Assembly (NCBI RefSeq): GCF_009712035.1
Contig: NZ_VILB01000004.1
Coordinates: forward strand, 110,906-174,905
Length of the DNA stretch: 64,000 bases
Reading direction: 5' to 3'
DNA from: Anabaena sp. UHCC 0187
GTDB taxonomy: Bacteria; Cyanobacteriota; Cyanobacteriia; Cyanobacteriales; Nostocaceae
The notes below the pieces were generated by a model. It was not told the origin of the DNA. It did no database searches and saw nothing but the letters and a program-made list of their open reading frames with translations. Shown here piece after piece: positions 54,881 through 64,000 of this stretch. Position 1 is the first letter of the stretch. Each line of letters starts with the position of its first letter. A program made the position numbers and the translations under genes.

Positions 54881-57112
54881 ATGAGGAAAAAGCTGGCAAA
54901 AAAAATCTGGCAATGGCGGGCAGTATTAATTGCTATTTCTAATACTACCGTCATTGTCACGTTAATTAGGTTGATGGGCTTGCTACAATTTCTTGAATTC
55001 ACAGCCTTAGATCAATTTTTTCTGCTTCGCCCAAGGGAGACAGTTGATAGCCGAATAGTTATTGTGAAAATTGATGAGTTAGACATCAATAAACAAGGAC
55101 AGTGGCCGATTTCTGATGCTGTATTGGCGAGATTACTAGAAAAAATCAAGGCGCAAAAACCTAGAGCTATTGGTTTAGATATTTATCGAAATTTGCCAGT
55201 TAATCCTGGACACAAAGACCTAATTAATGTATTTACATCTACTCCTAACTTGATTGGTATTCAAAAAGTTTTGAAGAATGATGATGATGATTTCCCGATT
55301 AACCCGCCGTCTATACTCAAGAACAAGCAACAAGTAGGAGGCAATGATTTACCTAGAGATGATGATGGTAAAGTTCGGAGAGGATTACTTTACCTATATT
55401 TAGATAATGATGATTTCTTAGAAAGCTTGGCGTTAAAATTAGCATTGTTGTATTTAAAACCGGAGGGAATTACAGAAGAAACTGCAAAAACTAACCCCAA
55501 TTATTTACAATTGGGCAAAGGTGTTTTTCCCCGATTTGAAGCTAATGATGGTAGTTATATTAGAACGACAGAGGGAAGTTATCAACTTCTTTTAAATTAC
55601 CGAGGAAATATAGAAACCTTTCCCAATATTTCTTTAACAGAAGTTTTAGAAAATCGCATTCCCCCAGATTTGATGCGGGGAAAGGTGGTGTTAATTGGTT
55701 CTACTGCGGGAAGTTTAAAAGACCTATTCTATACGCCTTATACGAACGAATATTTTACAACTCCGAAGAAAATGCCAGGTGTGGTAATTCATGCTAATTT
55801 AATTAGTCAAATCTTGAGTACAGCCCTAGATAATCGTCCATTAATTAAGTCTTGGTCAGAACCAGGAGAATATCTATGGATATTTGTTTGGTCAACTATT
55901 GGTGCTACTGTCAGTTGGCAGCTACGCCATAGTAACAGACTCCTGGCAATTAGTATTATCTTGACAAGTGGTGTTTTAATTAGTGGTTGTTTCCTATTAT
56001 TTATATTTGGTTGGTGGATTCCTGTAGTTCCAGCACTTTTAGCATTAGTAGGATCAGCAATAATCATTACGCAATATGTGGCTAGTAGTGCGGCGAATAT
56101 GCAAAAGACTTTTGGCCGTTATTTAACAGATGAAGTAGTTAATAATTTATTAGAAAGTCCTGCTGGTTTGAAGCTGGGAGGAGAAAGGAGAAAAGTTACC
56201 ATTTTAGTTTCTGATTTAAGAGGATTTTCCTCTATTTCTGAGGAATTTACCCCAGAGGAAGTGGTAAGAATTCTCAACCTTTATTTAGAAGCTATGAATG
56301 ATATTATTTATGAATATAAAGGGACAATTAATGATTTCATGGGTGATGGAATTTTGGTAATGTTTGGTGCGCCAATTAGTCGAGAAGATGATTCCCAACG
56401 AGCCATTGCCTGTGCGATTGCTATGCAATTGGCTATGAAACAAGTTAATCAAAAAAATCAAGAAATGAATTTACCAATTCTCGAAATGGGAATTGGGATT
56501 AATACAGGTGAAGTGATTGCTGGGAATATTGGCTCTCAAAAACGTGCCGAATATACTGTTATTGGTGGTCATGTAAATTTAGCAGCGCGGATTGAGTCCT
56601 ATACGGTGGGAGGACAGATTTTTATTTCCGAGCATAGTTATAAAGATGCAAATATTGATTTGCGAATTGATAGTGAATTAAAAGTAGAAGCTAAGGGGAT
56701 AAAATATCCTGTCAATTTGTATGAAGTTGGTGGTATTGGTGGGGAATATCAGCTATTTCTACCCACAGAAGAAGACAGTATGGTAAGTTTAAGTGAGGAA
56801 TTATTTATTGAATATATGGTGGTGCAGGGAAAACACGTAGATGAAGAATTATTCTCTGGTGCTTTGGTGGGACTCTCTGAGCATGGCGCACAACTGCATT
56901 CTCAACATCCTTTGGAAAGATTAAGTAATATTAAACTAAAATTATTAACAGATACGGCTTTATGTGATGAAGACCCAGATATGTATGCGAAAGTAGTGAG
57001 AAAGTCTACTATTGACCCAAATTATTTTTTAATTCGGTTTACGACTCTCCCCCAAAAAGCAATCTCTCGACTAAATAGAATCCGCGAAATAAATTTACAG
57101 CAAAACTGTTAA
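54881..57112 (+). CDS. CHASE2 class III adenylate/guanylate cyclase
   Basis: A 743-residue membrane sensor. N-terminal helix (15-38), extracytoplasmic CHASE2 (about 45-310), three helices (about 325-400), then a class III cyclase domain with both metal aspartates (VSDLRGFS and FMGDGILVMFGAP) and the RIES end (NLAARIES). The base-contacting Lys of adenylate cyclases is Asp here (INDFMGD), so ATP specificity should not be assumed. The tail (about 640-743) resembles a degenerate PilZ domain (LSEHGAQLH without RxxxR). Operon with DUF928. Confidence 0.9.
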   Translation: MRKKLAKKIWQWRAVLIAISNTTVIVTLIRLMGLLQFLEFTALDQFFLLRPRETVDSRIVIVKIDELDINKQGQWPISDAVLARLLEKIKAQKPRAIGLDIYRNLPVNPGHKDLINVFTSTPNLIGIQKVLKNDDDDFPINPPSILKNKQQVGGNDLPRDDDGKVRRGLLYLYLDNDDFLESLALKLALLYLKPEGITEETAKTNPNYLQLGKGVFPRFEANDGSYIRTTEGSYQLLLNYRGNIETFPNISLTEVLENRIPPDLMRGKVVLIGSTAGSLKDLFYTPYTNEYFTTPKKMPGVVIHANLISQILSTALDNRPLIKSWSEPGEYLWIFVWSTIGATVSWQLRHSNRLLAISIILTSGVLISGCFLLFIFGWWIPVVPALLALVGSAIIITQYVASSAANMQKTFGRYLTDEVVNNLLESPAGLKLGGERRKVTILVSDLRGFSSISEEFTPEEVVRILNLYLEAMNDIIYEYKGTINDFMGDGILVMFGAPISREDDSQRAIACAIAMQLAMKQVNQKNQEMNLPILEMGIGINTGEVIAGNIGSQKRAEYTVIGGHVNLAARIESYTVGGQIFISEHSYKDANIDLRIDSELKVEAKGIKYPVNLYEVGGIGGEYQLFLPTEEDSMVSLSEELFIEYMVVQGKHVDEELFSGALVGLSEHGAQLHSQHPLERLSNIKLKLLTDTALCDEDPDMYAKVVRKSTIDPNYFLIRFTTLPQKAISRLNRIREINLQQNC

Positions 57113-57195
57113 AAATTCAAAAATAATCTATTCAAAATTGGCAGTCCTTGATAAAGTATTGAGGGCTGCTAAATGTATCAATTGATAATTCAAAA

Positions 57196-58953
57196 ATGTA
57201 TAGAAATTTAATTATGAAACTTCCTGCTTTCCTCCAGATGCCTAGTCAAATTGGGTTTTATGGGTTTTCGGCTGTGAGTATGGTTTTATTTACTGGTGTC
57301 TACCCCAGCATTGCTCAAGCACCAAATCCAGAAGGAAATCCCAATCAAAACAGATTTCCCCAATCTCTACCCACACCAGCACCTCTAGCACCAGAACCAC
57401 AACCCCCACTACAACCTACTCCCACTCCTAGTCCAGAATCTTCCGAAACTCCCAGCACGGAAACTATTCAAGTTCAGAAAATTGAAGTTTTAGGGAGTAC
57501 CCTATTTAACTCCACTGCATTAAACCCGATTACTCAACCAGTCGAAGGACGGGCTGTGACTTTTGGGGAACTGAAAAGAGTCGCCGATTGTATTACCCAA
57601 TTGTATCTAAATCAGGGTTACATCTCATCTAGGGCTGTGTTAGTAGACCAGAAAATTAGCAATGGGATTATTAAAATCCAGGTAATTGAAGGTGGTTTAG
57701 AAAAAATTGAAGTTCAAGGAACTAAACGTTTAAATCCTGATTATGTGCGTTCACGAATAGCCTTGGGTGCTGGTAAACCTCTGTCCACAGCTAAACTAGA
57801 AGAACAATTAAAAATCCTTCGCACAGATCCTCTTTTTTCTAATGTAGAAGCCAGCTTACAGCCAGGAAATAGTTTAGGTCAAAGTATATTATTTGTCCGC
57901 GTCACAGAAGCCAATCCCTTTGATGCCAATATCAGCATTGATAACTATTCTCCTCCTAGTGTGGGTTCAGAAAGATTGGGTTTGAGTGCTACCCATCGTA
58001 ACCTCACTGGGATGGGAGATCAATTAGATGTTTCCTATTATTTTAGTACCAAAGGTGTTTCCAATATTTATGATTTTACCTACAAAGTCCCGCTGAATGC
58101 CATGAATGGAACTTTACAGTTGCGGACTTCTATTAATAATAACCAAGTTATTGAACCGAAGTTCAAAGCTCTAAACATTCGTGGAGAGTCGGAACTATAT
58201 GAAATTAGTTATAGACAGCCATTAATGCGATCTTTACGAGAAGAATTTGCCCTATCTCTCGGTTTTAGTTATCAAGATGGCCAAACCTTTACCTTTGCAG
58301 GGCCCACACCCTTCGGTTTTGGGCCTGATACCCTGGGTAATAGTCGAACTCGTGTAGTTAAATTCGGTCAAGACTATGTGCGAAGAGATACAAAAGGGGC
58401 TTGGGCTTTGCGATCGCTTTTTAGTGTCGGTACAGGTGTATTTGATGCCACCATTAATCCTAATCCCATTCCTGATGGTCGCTTTTTTAGTTGGTTAGCA
58501 CAAGTGCAACGAGTACAACGCCTCAACGAAAATAACTTATTAATTGCTCAAGCTGAACTTCAGTTAGCTCCCAATGGCTTATTACCGTCCCAGCAATATA
58601 TTATCGGTGGCGGTCAATCGGTGCGGGGATATCGGCAAAATGCCCGCGCTGGGGACAACGGGATCAGATTTTCCCTAGAAGATAGAATTACAGTCCACAA
58701 GGACGCATCTGGTAATGCCATGCTGCAATTTGCCCCCTTTGTTGACCTAGGATACATCTGGAATGTAGATAACAACCCCAACCTTTTACAGTCTCAGCAG
58801 TTTTTAGCGGGAACAGGACTAGGAATATTATTTCAACCTCTCCCCAATCTGAATCTGAGGCTAGATTATGGTATTCCCCTCATTAATCTCCAAGATAGAG
58901 GAATTAACGCCCAAGATGATGGTTTATATTTCAGTGCTAATTATCGGCTGTGA
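57196..58953 (+). CDS. TpsB/ShlB-type outer-membrane transporter with POTRA
   Basis: A 585-residue precursor with signal peptide (cleavage near IAQA, residue 40), a Pro-rich linker (45-90), a POTRA domain (about 95-165, KIEVLGSTLFNSTALN; GGLEKIEVQGTKRLNPDYV) and a 16-strand barrel with family motifs GQSVRGYRQN and SLEDRI. It secretes large beta-helical TpsA proteins or resembles the Toc75-related proteins of cyanobacteria. No TpsA gene is adjacent. It lies 83 bases after the cyclase gene. Confidence 0.88.
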   Translation: MYRNLIMKLPAFLQMPSQIGFYGFSAVSMVLFTGVYPSIAQAPNPEGNPNQNRFPQSLPTPAPLAPEPQPPLQPTPTPSPESSETPSTETIQVQKIEVLGSTLFNSTALNPITQPVEGRAVTFGELKRVADCITQLYLNQGYISSRAVLVDQKISNGIIKIQVIEGGLEKIEVQGTKRLNPDYVRSRIALGAGKPLSTAKLEEQLKILRTDPLFSNVEASLQPGNSLGQSILFVRVTEANPFDANISIDNYSPPSVGSERLGLSATHRNLTGMGDQLDVSYYFSTKGVSNIYDFTYKVPLNAMNGTLQLRTSINNNQVIEPKFKALNIRGESELYEISYRQPLMRSLREEFALSLGFSYQDGQTFTFAGPTPFGFGPDTLGNSRTRVVKFGQDYVRRDTKGAWALRSLFSVGTGVFDATINPNPIPDGRFFSWLAQVQRVQRLNENNLLIAQAELQLAPNGLLPSQQYIIGGGQSVRGYRQNARAGDNGIRFSLEDRITVHKDASGNAMLQFAPFVDLGYIWNVDNNPNLLQSQQFLAGTGLGILFQPLPNLNLRLDYGIPLINLQDRGINAQDDGLYFSANYRL

Positions 58954-59076
58954 ATTGAGGAGTCAGAAATTTAGAAGGAAGAGGGAAGAAGGAAGAAGCA
59001 ATTCTTCCTACCTGAAAACTTTTGAAAATCCAGGTATGATATAAAAGTCAATAAAACTTCAGAAATATTCATCCAA

Positions 59077-60417
59077 ATGCTAAATGACTCCTCTGAATTA
59101 CCCAAGGTTAAAAATTTACTAATCCAGAAAATTCTCTTAGGTAATGAACCTAGTGCTGAGTTAATAGCAATCCTTACCATTTATTTTGTTCAAGGCATAT
59201 TGTTACTATCACGGTTAGCAGTCAGCTTTTTTCTGAAAGATGAATTGCTATTAAGTCCAGTGCAGATGTCAGCAATTGTGGGAATTAGTACCATCCCTTG
59301 GATGATTAAGCCATTATATGGTTTTATCTCCGATAGTTTACCCTTGTTTGGCTACCATAGAAAACCTTACATAGTTTTATCAGGAATTATAGGATGTACA
59401 GCTTGGGTAAGTTTAGGAACAATAGTGCATACTAGCTTAATAGCTACAATTATGATCCTCCTTTCTTCCCTTTCTGTAGCTATTAGTGATGTGATAGTTG
59501 ATTCTATTGTAGTTGAAAGAGCTAGATCCGAATCAGCAGCTAAGATAGGTTCTTTACAATCTCTGTGTTGGAGTAGTTCAGCTATTGGTGGGTTGTGTAC
59601 AGCTTATTTTAGCGGCTTACTTTTAGAATATTTTACCACCCGCACAGTATTTTTAATCACCGCATTATTCCCTTTAATTATTTCATCCGTAGCTTGGTTA
59701 ATTGCGGAACAACCTATTAATAAAAATATTAAAAAAAGCAATAATACAAAACATCAATTAAGACAAATTCGCCAAGCTATCACACAAAAAACCATTTGGC
59801 TACCAACAGCATTTATATTTGTTTGGCACGCTACACCAAATGCCGAATCAGCATTTTTCTATTTTACAACTAACGAACTACACTTTCAACCAGAATTTTT
59901 AGGACGAGTGCGGTTAGTAACAAGTTTTGCTTCTTTAATTGGGGTTTGGGCTTTTCAAAGTTACTTTAAAACTCTCTCCTTTAGAATTATTTTTACTTGG
60001 GGGGCTGTTATATCCACTGCTTTAGGAATGACGACTTTATTATTAGTAACTCACACTAACAGACTTTTAGGAATAGATGATCATTGGTTTAGCTTAGGTG
60101 ATAGTTTGATTATTGCTGTTATTGGGCAAGTTTTATTCATGCCAATATTAGTATTAGCAACAAAGCTTTGTCCTCCTGGTATAGAAGCCACATTCTTTGC
60201 TTTATTAATGTCTATATATAATTTAGGAGGAACTATTTCTTTCGGATTAGGATCTATCATAATGAAATGGTTGGGAATTACAGAACATCAATTTGATTCT
60301 CTATGGTTATTAATCATTATTACCAACTGTAGTTCTCTCATACCAATATTATTTATTAAATGGCTACCAGATGCTAATATTGAGATAGATACTAGCCATA
60401 ATGGAATTAGTTCATAG
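59077..60417 (+). CDS. Folate-biopterin transporter (BT1 family)
   Basis: A 446-residue membrane protein with 12 helices. Family motifs near the start are LSPVQMSAIVGISTIPWMIK followed by PLYGFISDSLPLFGYHRKPY, and DVIVDSIVVERAR. Cyanobacterial members transport folates and related pterins. It is 16 bases upstream of a carotenoid oxygenase gene on the same strand, so the two are likely co-transcribed; the functional link is unclear. Confidence 0.9.
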   Translation: MLNDSSELPKVKNLLIQKILLGNEPSAELIAILTIYFVQGILLLSRLAVSFFLKDELLLSPVQMSAIVGISTIPWMIKPLYGFISDSLPLFGYHRKPYIVLSGIIGCTAWVSLGTIVHTSLIATIMILLSSLSVAISDVIVDSIVVERARSESAAKIGSLQSLCWSSSAIGGLCTAYFSGLLLEYFTTRTVFLITALFPLIISSVAWLIAEQPINKNIKKSNNTKHQLRQIRQAITQKTIWLPTAFIFVWHATPNAESAFFYFTTNELHFQPEFLGRVRLVTSFASLIGVWAFQSYFKTLSFRIIFTWGAVISTALGMTTLLLVTHTNRLLGIDDHWFSLGDSLIIAVIGQVLFMPILVLATKLCPPGIEATFFALLMSIYNLGGTISFGLGSIIMKWLGITEHQFDSLWLLIIITNCSSLIPILFIKWLPDANIEIDTSHNGISS

Positions 60418-60433
60418 ATAAAACAGCCAAAAA

Positions 60434-61906
60434 ATGAAAACAATAGACACTCAAGATAGTCAAATCTCAGGAAAATCCTATACCCTCAAAGATTGGCAAG
60501 GAGGATATGAATCTCTCAACCAAGAATGTGATTATTGGATAGATGATATAGAAGGAGAAATACCTCCAGAATTAACAGGAACATTATTTAGAAATGGTCC
60601 AGGTTTATTAGATATAAATGGGCAAAGATTACATCATCCTTTTGATGGTGACGGGATGATTAGCCGCATTACTTTTACCAATAGCCGCGCTCATTTTCGT
60701 AACCGATTTGTAAAAACAGAAGGTTATTTAGCAGAACAAAAAGCTGGTAAAATTCTTTATCGTGGTGTTTTTGGTACACAAAAACCTGGTGGTTGGTTAG
60801 CTAATATTTTTGATTTTAAAATTAAACATATTGCCAATACAAATATAATTTATTGGGGTGGTAAACTTTTAGCACTATGGGAAGCAGCAGAACCTTATTT
60901 ACTTAATCCCCATACCTTAGAAACATTAGGAAATGAATATTTCAACGATGTTTTATCCAAAAAAGAAGCCTTTAGCGCCCACCCGCGAATTGATCCAAAT
61001 GGTACATTAGTTAACTTTGCCATTAAACCAGGACCATCAACCACAATTAGCATATTTGAATTAAACATAAAAGGGGAAATCACCAGTAAACAAAATCATA
61101 GTGTTTCTGGTTTTTGCTTCATTCATGATTTTGTAATTACAGAAAACTACTGTATTTTCTTTCAAAATCCTGTTAGTTTTAATCCCTTAGCTTTTGCTTT
61201 AGGAATATCTAGCGCAGCCCAATGTATTAAGGTTCAAAAAAATCAACCCACAAAAATTATCATTATTCCGCGCACAGGAAAAACCCAAACTGAACAAGTC
61301 AAGGTTTTAGAAACTCAAGCAGGTTTTATTTTCCATCATGTTAATGCTTTTGAAATGGAAAATGAAATTATTATTGATTCTATTTGCTATGAATCATTAA
61401 CAGATGTTGAACCAAATAGCGATTACAGAGAAACTGATTTTGAGTCCAATTCTCCTGGACAAATTTGGCGATTTAATCTGAATTTATCAGAAAATAAAGT
61501 GCAAAATCAGTTAATAGATAACCGTGCTTGTGAATTTCCAACTATTCACCCAAATAATGTCGGTAAAGCCTATCGTTATGTATACGCTGCTGCGGCTCAT
61601 CATGCAACGGTTAATGCACCCTTACAAGCCATTTTCAAACTTGATTTCAAATCAGGGAAAAAACAACTTTGGAGTGCAGCACCGCGAGGTTTTGTCGGTG
61701 AACCAATTTTTGTTCCTAAAGTAAATTCTCAACAAGAAGATGATGGTTGGTTAATTGCTGTGGTCTATGATGCAGAAAACCATCGTTCAGATGTGGTGAT
61801 TTTAGATGCTGTCAATTTGGAAAAAGGGGCAATTGCAAAACTACACCTGAAACATCATATTCCCTACGGTTTACATGGGAGTTTTACACCAGAAATATTC
61901 ATTTAA
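60434..61906 (+). CDS. Apocarotenoid oxygenase (RPE65/CCD family)
   Basis: A 490-residue non-heme iron dioxygenase that cleaves apocarotenals, e.g. to retinal. The four iron-binding histidines are in place: His183 (AHPRID), His231 (IHDF), His302 or His301 (FHHVNAF) and His481 (GLHGSF), spaced as in Synechocystis ACO. The N-terminus contains GTLFRNGPGLLDI and HPFDGDGMI. Co-transcription with the BT1 transporter is likely. Confidence 0.92.
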   Translation: MKTIDTQDSQISGKSYTLKDWQGGYESLNQECDYWIDDIEGEIPPELTGTLFRNGPGLLDINGQRLHHPFDGDGMISRITFTNSRAHFRNRFVKTEGYLAEQKAGKILYRGVFGTQKPGGWLANIFDFKIKHIANTNIIYWGGKLLALWEAAEPYLLNPHTLETLGNEYFNDVLSKKEAFSAHPRIDPNGTLVNFAIKPGPSTTISIFELNIKGEITSKQNHSVSGFCFIHDFVITENYCIFFQNPVSFNPLAFALGISSAAQCIKVQKNQPTKIIIIPRTGKTQTEQVKVLETQAGFIFHHVNAFEMENEIIIDSICYESLTDVEPNSDYRETDFESNSPGQIWRFNLNLSENKVQNQLIDNRACEFPTIHPNNVGKAYRYVYAAAAHHATVNAPLQAIFKLDFKSGKKQLWSAAPRGFVGEPIFVPKVNSQQEDDGWLIAVVYDAENHRSDVVILDAVNLEKGAIAKLHLKHHIPYGLHGSFTPEIFI

Positions 61907-61919
61907 ATATTAAATATAG

Positions 61920-61945
61920 GTTGGGTTGACTAAAGCGAACCCAAC
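61920..61945. terminator. GTTGGGTT hairpin after the oxygenase gene
   Basis: GTTGGGTT pairs with AACCCAAC over 8 bp around 10 bases, 13 bases after the stop. The T tail is weak, and this unit is a common cyanobacterial interspersed repeat, so a termination role is uncertain. Confidence 0.45.
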
Positions 61946-62118
61946 AAAGTCATGAAAATTTTGGGTATTTTTGTAGTTTATTCTAGTTAACCTCACATAT
62001 CATATAACCAAAAATTAAATTGTAACAAAAACTACAAAATTGATATCTTTTCCAAAAAAGAGGGTAAGCTAATTATATAAATCTGGTTCACGAGTATACG
62101 TGATGAGGAGTGAATATT

Positions 62119-63408
62119 ATGGTTACAACCTCTCTCCCACTGATGGAAAATCATTCTCCAGCCCATATTTGTCCTTATGATCAAGCTTGTAGCTATTTAG
62201 AATGGGCTGCTAAAGAATTAAAATTAAATCAAGGTATAGTAGAAATACTCAGTCATCCCCGTAAAGTTGTCACAGTTTCCATCCCCATAAAAATGGATAA
62301 TGGGGAAGTGCGGGTTTTTGCTGGACATCGGGTCCAACATTCCGATATTTTAGGTCCATATAAAGGTGGTATTCGCTACCATGAAGCGGTGACATTACGG
62401 GAAGTTTCCGCCCTAGCCATGCTGATGACGTGGAAATGTGCATTGTTAGGTATTCCCTACGGTGGTGGGAAAGGGGGAATTCCCATAGACCCCAAAAAGT
62501 TCAGCGTGGGAGAATTAGAACGGATTAGCCGCCGTTATATTAGTGAATTAATTAAGGACATTGGACCATCAGTAGATATACCCGCCCCAGACATGGGAAC
62601 ATCCGCGCGGGAAATGGCATGGATGATGGATACTTACTCTGTTAATGTTGGTCATTCTGTTCCTGGAGTTGTCACTGGTAAGCCTTTATCTATCGGTGGT
62701 TCCCTAGGACGAGAAATGGCAACGGGACGGGGTGTAATGATTATTGTCCGTGAATCCCTTGCAGATCATGGTAAATCCCTTGATGGTGTCAGGGTTGTGA
62801 TTCAAGGTTTCGGTAATGTGGGTGGGGCTGCTGCGGAATTATTATACCAAGAGGGAGCAAAAATCATCGCTGTTTCCAGCGGTGCAGGTGGTGTATTTTC
62901 TGAAGATGGTCTTGATATTCCCGCTTTAAAAGCATACTCTGCGGAAAATCGCCGCAGCGTGGTGGGATTTCCCCAAGCTACACCCATTAGTAATGCAGAC
63001 TTACTAACTTTAGCTTGTGATGTGTTGATTCCTGCGGCTTTGGAAAATCAAATCACTGAAGAAAATGTTTATCAAATCAAAGCGCAATTTGTGGCGGAAG
63101 CTGCTAATGGCCCTGTTACCTTGGAAGCTAACCGAGTTTTAGAAGCCCGTGGTGTGACGGTGTTACCGGATATTTTAGCCAATGCTGGGGGTGTGGTGGT
63201 TAGTTATTTGGAATGGGTGCAAGGTCTTTCTTACCTGTTCTGGGATGAGGAACGGGTGAACCGGGAAATGGAACATTTAATGGTTCAGGCTTACCGCAAG
63301 GTGATTCATGAGTCGCAAGCACGGGGGGTAAATCTGCGGTTAGCTGCTTATACTTTGGGTGTGGGTAGAGTAGCCCAGGCTTTAAATGATAGGGGTTTGT
63401 ATCCTTAA
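62119..63408 (+). CDS. gdhA: Glutamate dehydrogenase (Glu/Leu/Phe/Val dehydrogenase)
   Basis: A 429-residue enzyme interconverting 2-oxoglutarate plus ammonia and glutamate. Catalytic Lys is in YGGGKGGIPIDP, catalytic Asp in PAPDMGTSAREMAWMMD, and the NAD(P) Rossmann motif is GFGNVGGAAAELL. Start ATG 62119 has GAGGAG eight bases upstream; the frame could begin at GTG 62110, but that codon overlaps the site itself. It has its own 212-base upstream region and a terminator after it, so it is monocistronic. Confidence 0.95.
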   Translation: MVTTSLPLMENHSPAHICPYDQACSYLEWAAKELKLNQGIVEILSHPRKVVTVSIPIKMDNGEVRVFAGHRVQHSDILGPYKGGIRYHEAVTLREVSALAMLMTWKCALLGIPYGGGKGGIPIDPKKFSVGELERISRRYISELIKDIGPSVDIPAPDMGTSAREMAWMMDTYSVNVGHSVPGVVTGKPLSIGGSLGREMATGRGVMIIVRESLADHGKSLDGVRVVIQGFGNVGGAAAELLYQEGAKIIAVSSGAGGVFSEDGLDIPALKAYSAENRRSVVGFPQATPISNADLLTLACDVLIPAALENQITEENVYQIKAQFVAEAANGPVTLEANRVLEARGVTVLPDILANAGGVVVSYLEWVQGLSYLFWDEERVNREMEHLMVQAYRKVIHESQARGVNLRLAAYTLGVGRVAQALNDRGLYP

Positions 63409-63413
63409 TTGTC

Positions 63414-63447
63414 AATGTAAAGGCGCTTTTAGTAACGTCTTTACATT
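63414..63447 (+). terminator. Terminator after gdhA
   Basis: AATGTAAAGGCG and CGTCTTTACATT form a 12-bp stem with one G-T pair, five bases after the stop; TATATTTA follows. Confidence 0.7.
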
Positions 63448-63505
63448 TATATTTATGAGAATTTTTGCAAAGGTCTCTTTGTACTAAACTTACGCAACTG
63501 GTGTC

Positions 63506-63719
63506 TTAGAGGATGTTTGAAAAGTTTTTAATGTATAAATAAACCCCTCTCCAAACCTCTCCCCGACGCGGGGAGAGGCTTTGAAACCCCCATTCCCTGG
63601 TAGGGAATGGGGGCTGGGGGGTTAGGTTATTGGAAATTATTGGTTTTATCTAATACTTTATGGCTAACGCCACGCTATGCCTTCGGCACACTTCGTGAAC
63701 GCTATCAAACAACCTCTTA
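63506..63719. mobile_element. MITE-like repeat cluster downstream of gdhA
   Basis: The ends TTAGAGGATGTTTGA (63506-63520) and TCAAACAACCTCTTA (63705-63719) are inverted repeats matching at 13 of 15 bases. Inside are a G-rich hairpin (about 63578-63622) and an ATGGCTAACGCC repeat copy (63660-63706). The left end is identical over 20 bases to the 3' end of the diguanylate cyclase gene. The outer flanks ACTTACGC (63489) and GCGTAAGT (63792) form a further inverted pair. Confidence 0.55.
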
Positions 63720-63805
63720 GTAGGGTGCGTCAGATGTCAAAAGTCTCTTGATTTATGACGCATCCTATCATAAGTTTTCAATGTGATACTGGCGTAAGTC
63801 CTACT

Positions 63806-64000
63806 TTAATTTCTGAAAGTATCTAGCTGACTGATAGTATTAATTTCGGTAATTGAGGTATAATTCCAAACATCTTCAAAGACTATTTTTTCATTACGGC
63901 TGGTGTTGGAATCATAGCTAATTTCTGTGACAACTCTTAAGTCTTCTCTCGATAAGTCAAGATTACCTTGACGCAGTTGGCTAAATTCGATGACTTCTGG
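63806..64000 (-). CDS. Partial gene, C-terminal 64 residues, unknown
   Basis: A minus-strand frame open to the window edge, with stop TAA at 63806-63808. The visible end, EFSQLRQGNLDLSREDLRVV, then TEISYDSNTSRNEKIVFED and VWNYTSITEINTISQLDTF, is beta-rich and polar. The start and most of the protein lie outside. Family not recognised. Confidence 0.55.
   Translation of the reverse strand, partial: PEVIEFSQLRQGNLDLSREDLRVVTEISYDSNTSRNEKIVFEDVWNYTSITEINTISQLDTFRN

Overview
The window reads as the chromosome of a filamentous, probably heterocyst-forming cyanobacterium of the Nostocales (Anabaena/Dolichospermum/Nostoc-like). Reasons seen directly: low GC, many GCGATCGC (HIP1) octamers, 7-bp tandem STRR repeats (CACCAAT, GGAGTCA and GGGAATA types), the interspersed ATGGCTAACGCC repeat family, an FtsH closely resembling Synechocystis FtsH2, paired Ser/Thr kinases, a CHASE2 cyclase next to DUF928, and an apocarotenoid oxygenase. 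The exact genus is an inference.

Layout. 1-9.8 kb: HD hydrolase, RecB-like nuclease, phytase-like esterase, two tandem Ser/Thr kinases, tRNA-Asp, gltX, a small secreted protein. 10-21.9 kb: ftsH2-like protease, cobQ, a peroxiredoxin, an ABC-2 permease, a double-headed oligopeptide ABC ATPase with an STRR in its linker, a methyltransferase, a GNAT protein, and an SLH glycoside hydrolase flanked by matching palindromes. 22.3-25.6 kb: an OLD-like ATPase/TOPRIM gene (possible defence gene) and recN.

26.2-36.2 kb is the accessory heart of the window. A 45-bp perfect direct repeat, one copy being the 3' half of an intact tRNA-Lys(CTT) gene, brackets about 9.9 kb. Inside, the left half carries replication/maintenance-like genes on mostly the + strand: a small protein, an RHH-like coiled-coil protein with a 24-bp operator palindrome, a 146-aa protein, and a VapE-type helicase remnant that has lost its Walker A half and its last codons through a 19-bp tandem duplication. 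The right half is an eight-gene, tightly coupled minus-strand cassette of unrecognised proteins, among them a 785-aa coiled-coil/membrane/collagen-triplet protein. The two halves converge on a terminator. No integrase, capsid, portal or terminase is recognisable. This is the best candidate here for an undescribed mobile element or phage satellite.

36.3-64 kb returns to chromosomal genes: a GAF sensor protein that is a degenerate histidine kinase, an MFS transporter, aspartate ammonia-lyase, a solute-binding lipoprotein beside a diguanylate cyclase, a PIN-domain toxin-antitoxin pair, a DUF362 protein, a permease/TIGR03943 pair, an Ig/beta-propeller membrane protein, a coiled-coil protein whose start codon lies in an interspersed repeat, the succinate dehydrogenase flavoprotein, DUF928 plus CHASE2 cyclase, a TpsB outer-membrane transporter, a folate/biopterin-type transporter with a carotenoid oxygenase, and glutamate dehydrogenase. 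A partial gene runs off the right edge. Small repeats and MITE-like hairpins lie in many intergenic gaps and in several cases supply start or stop codons to neighbouring genes.
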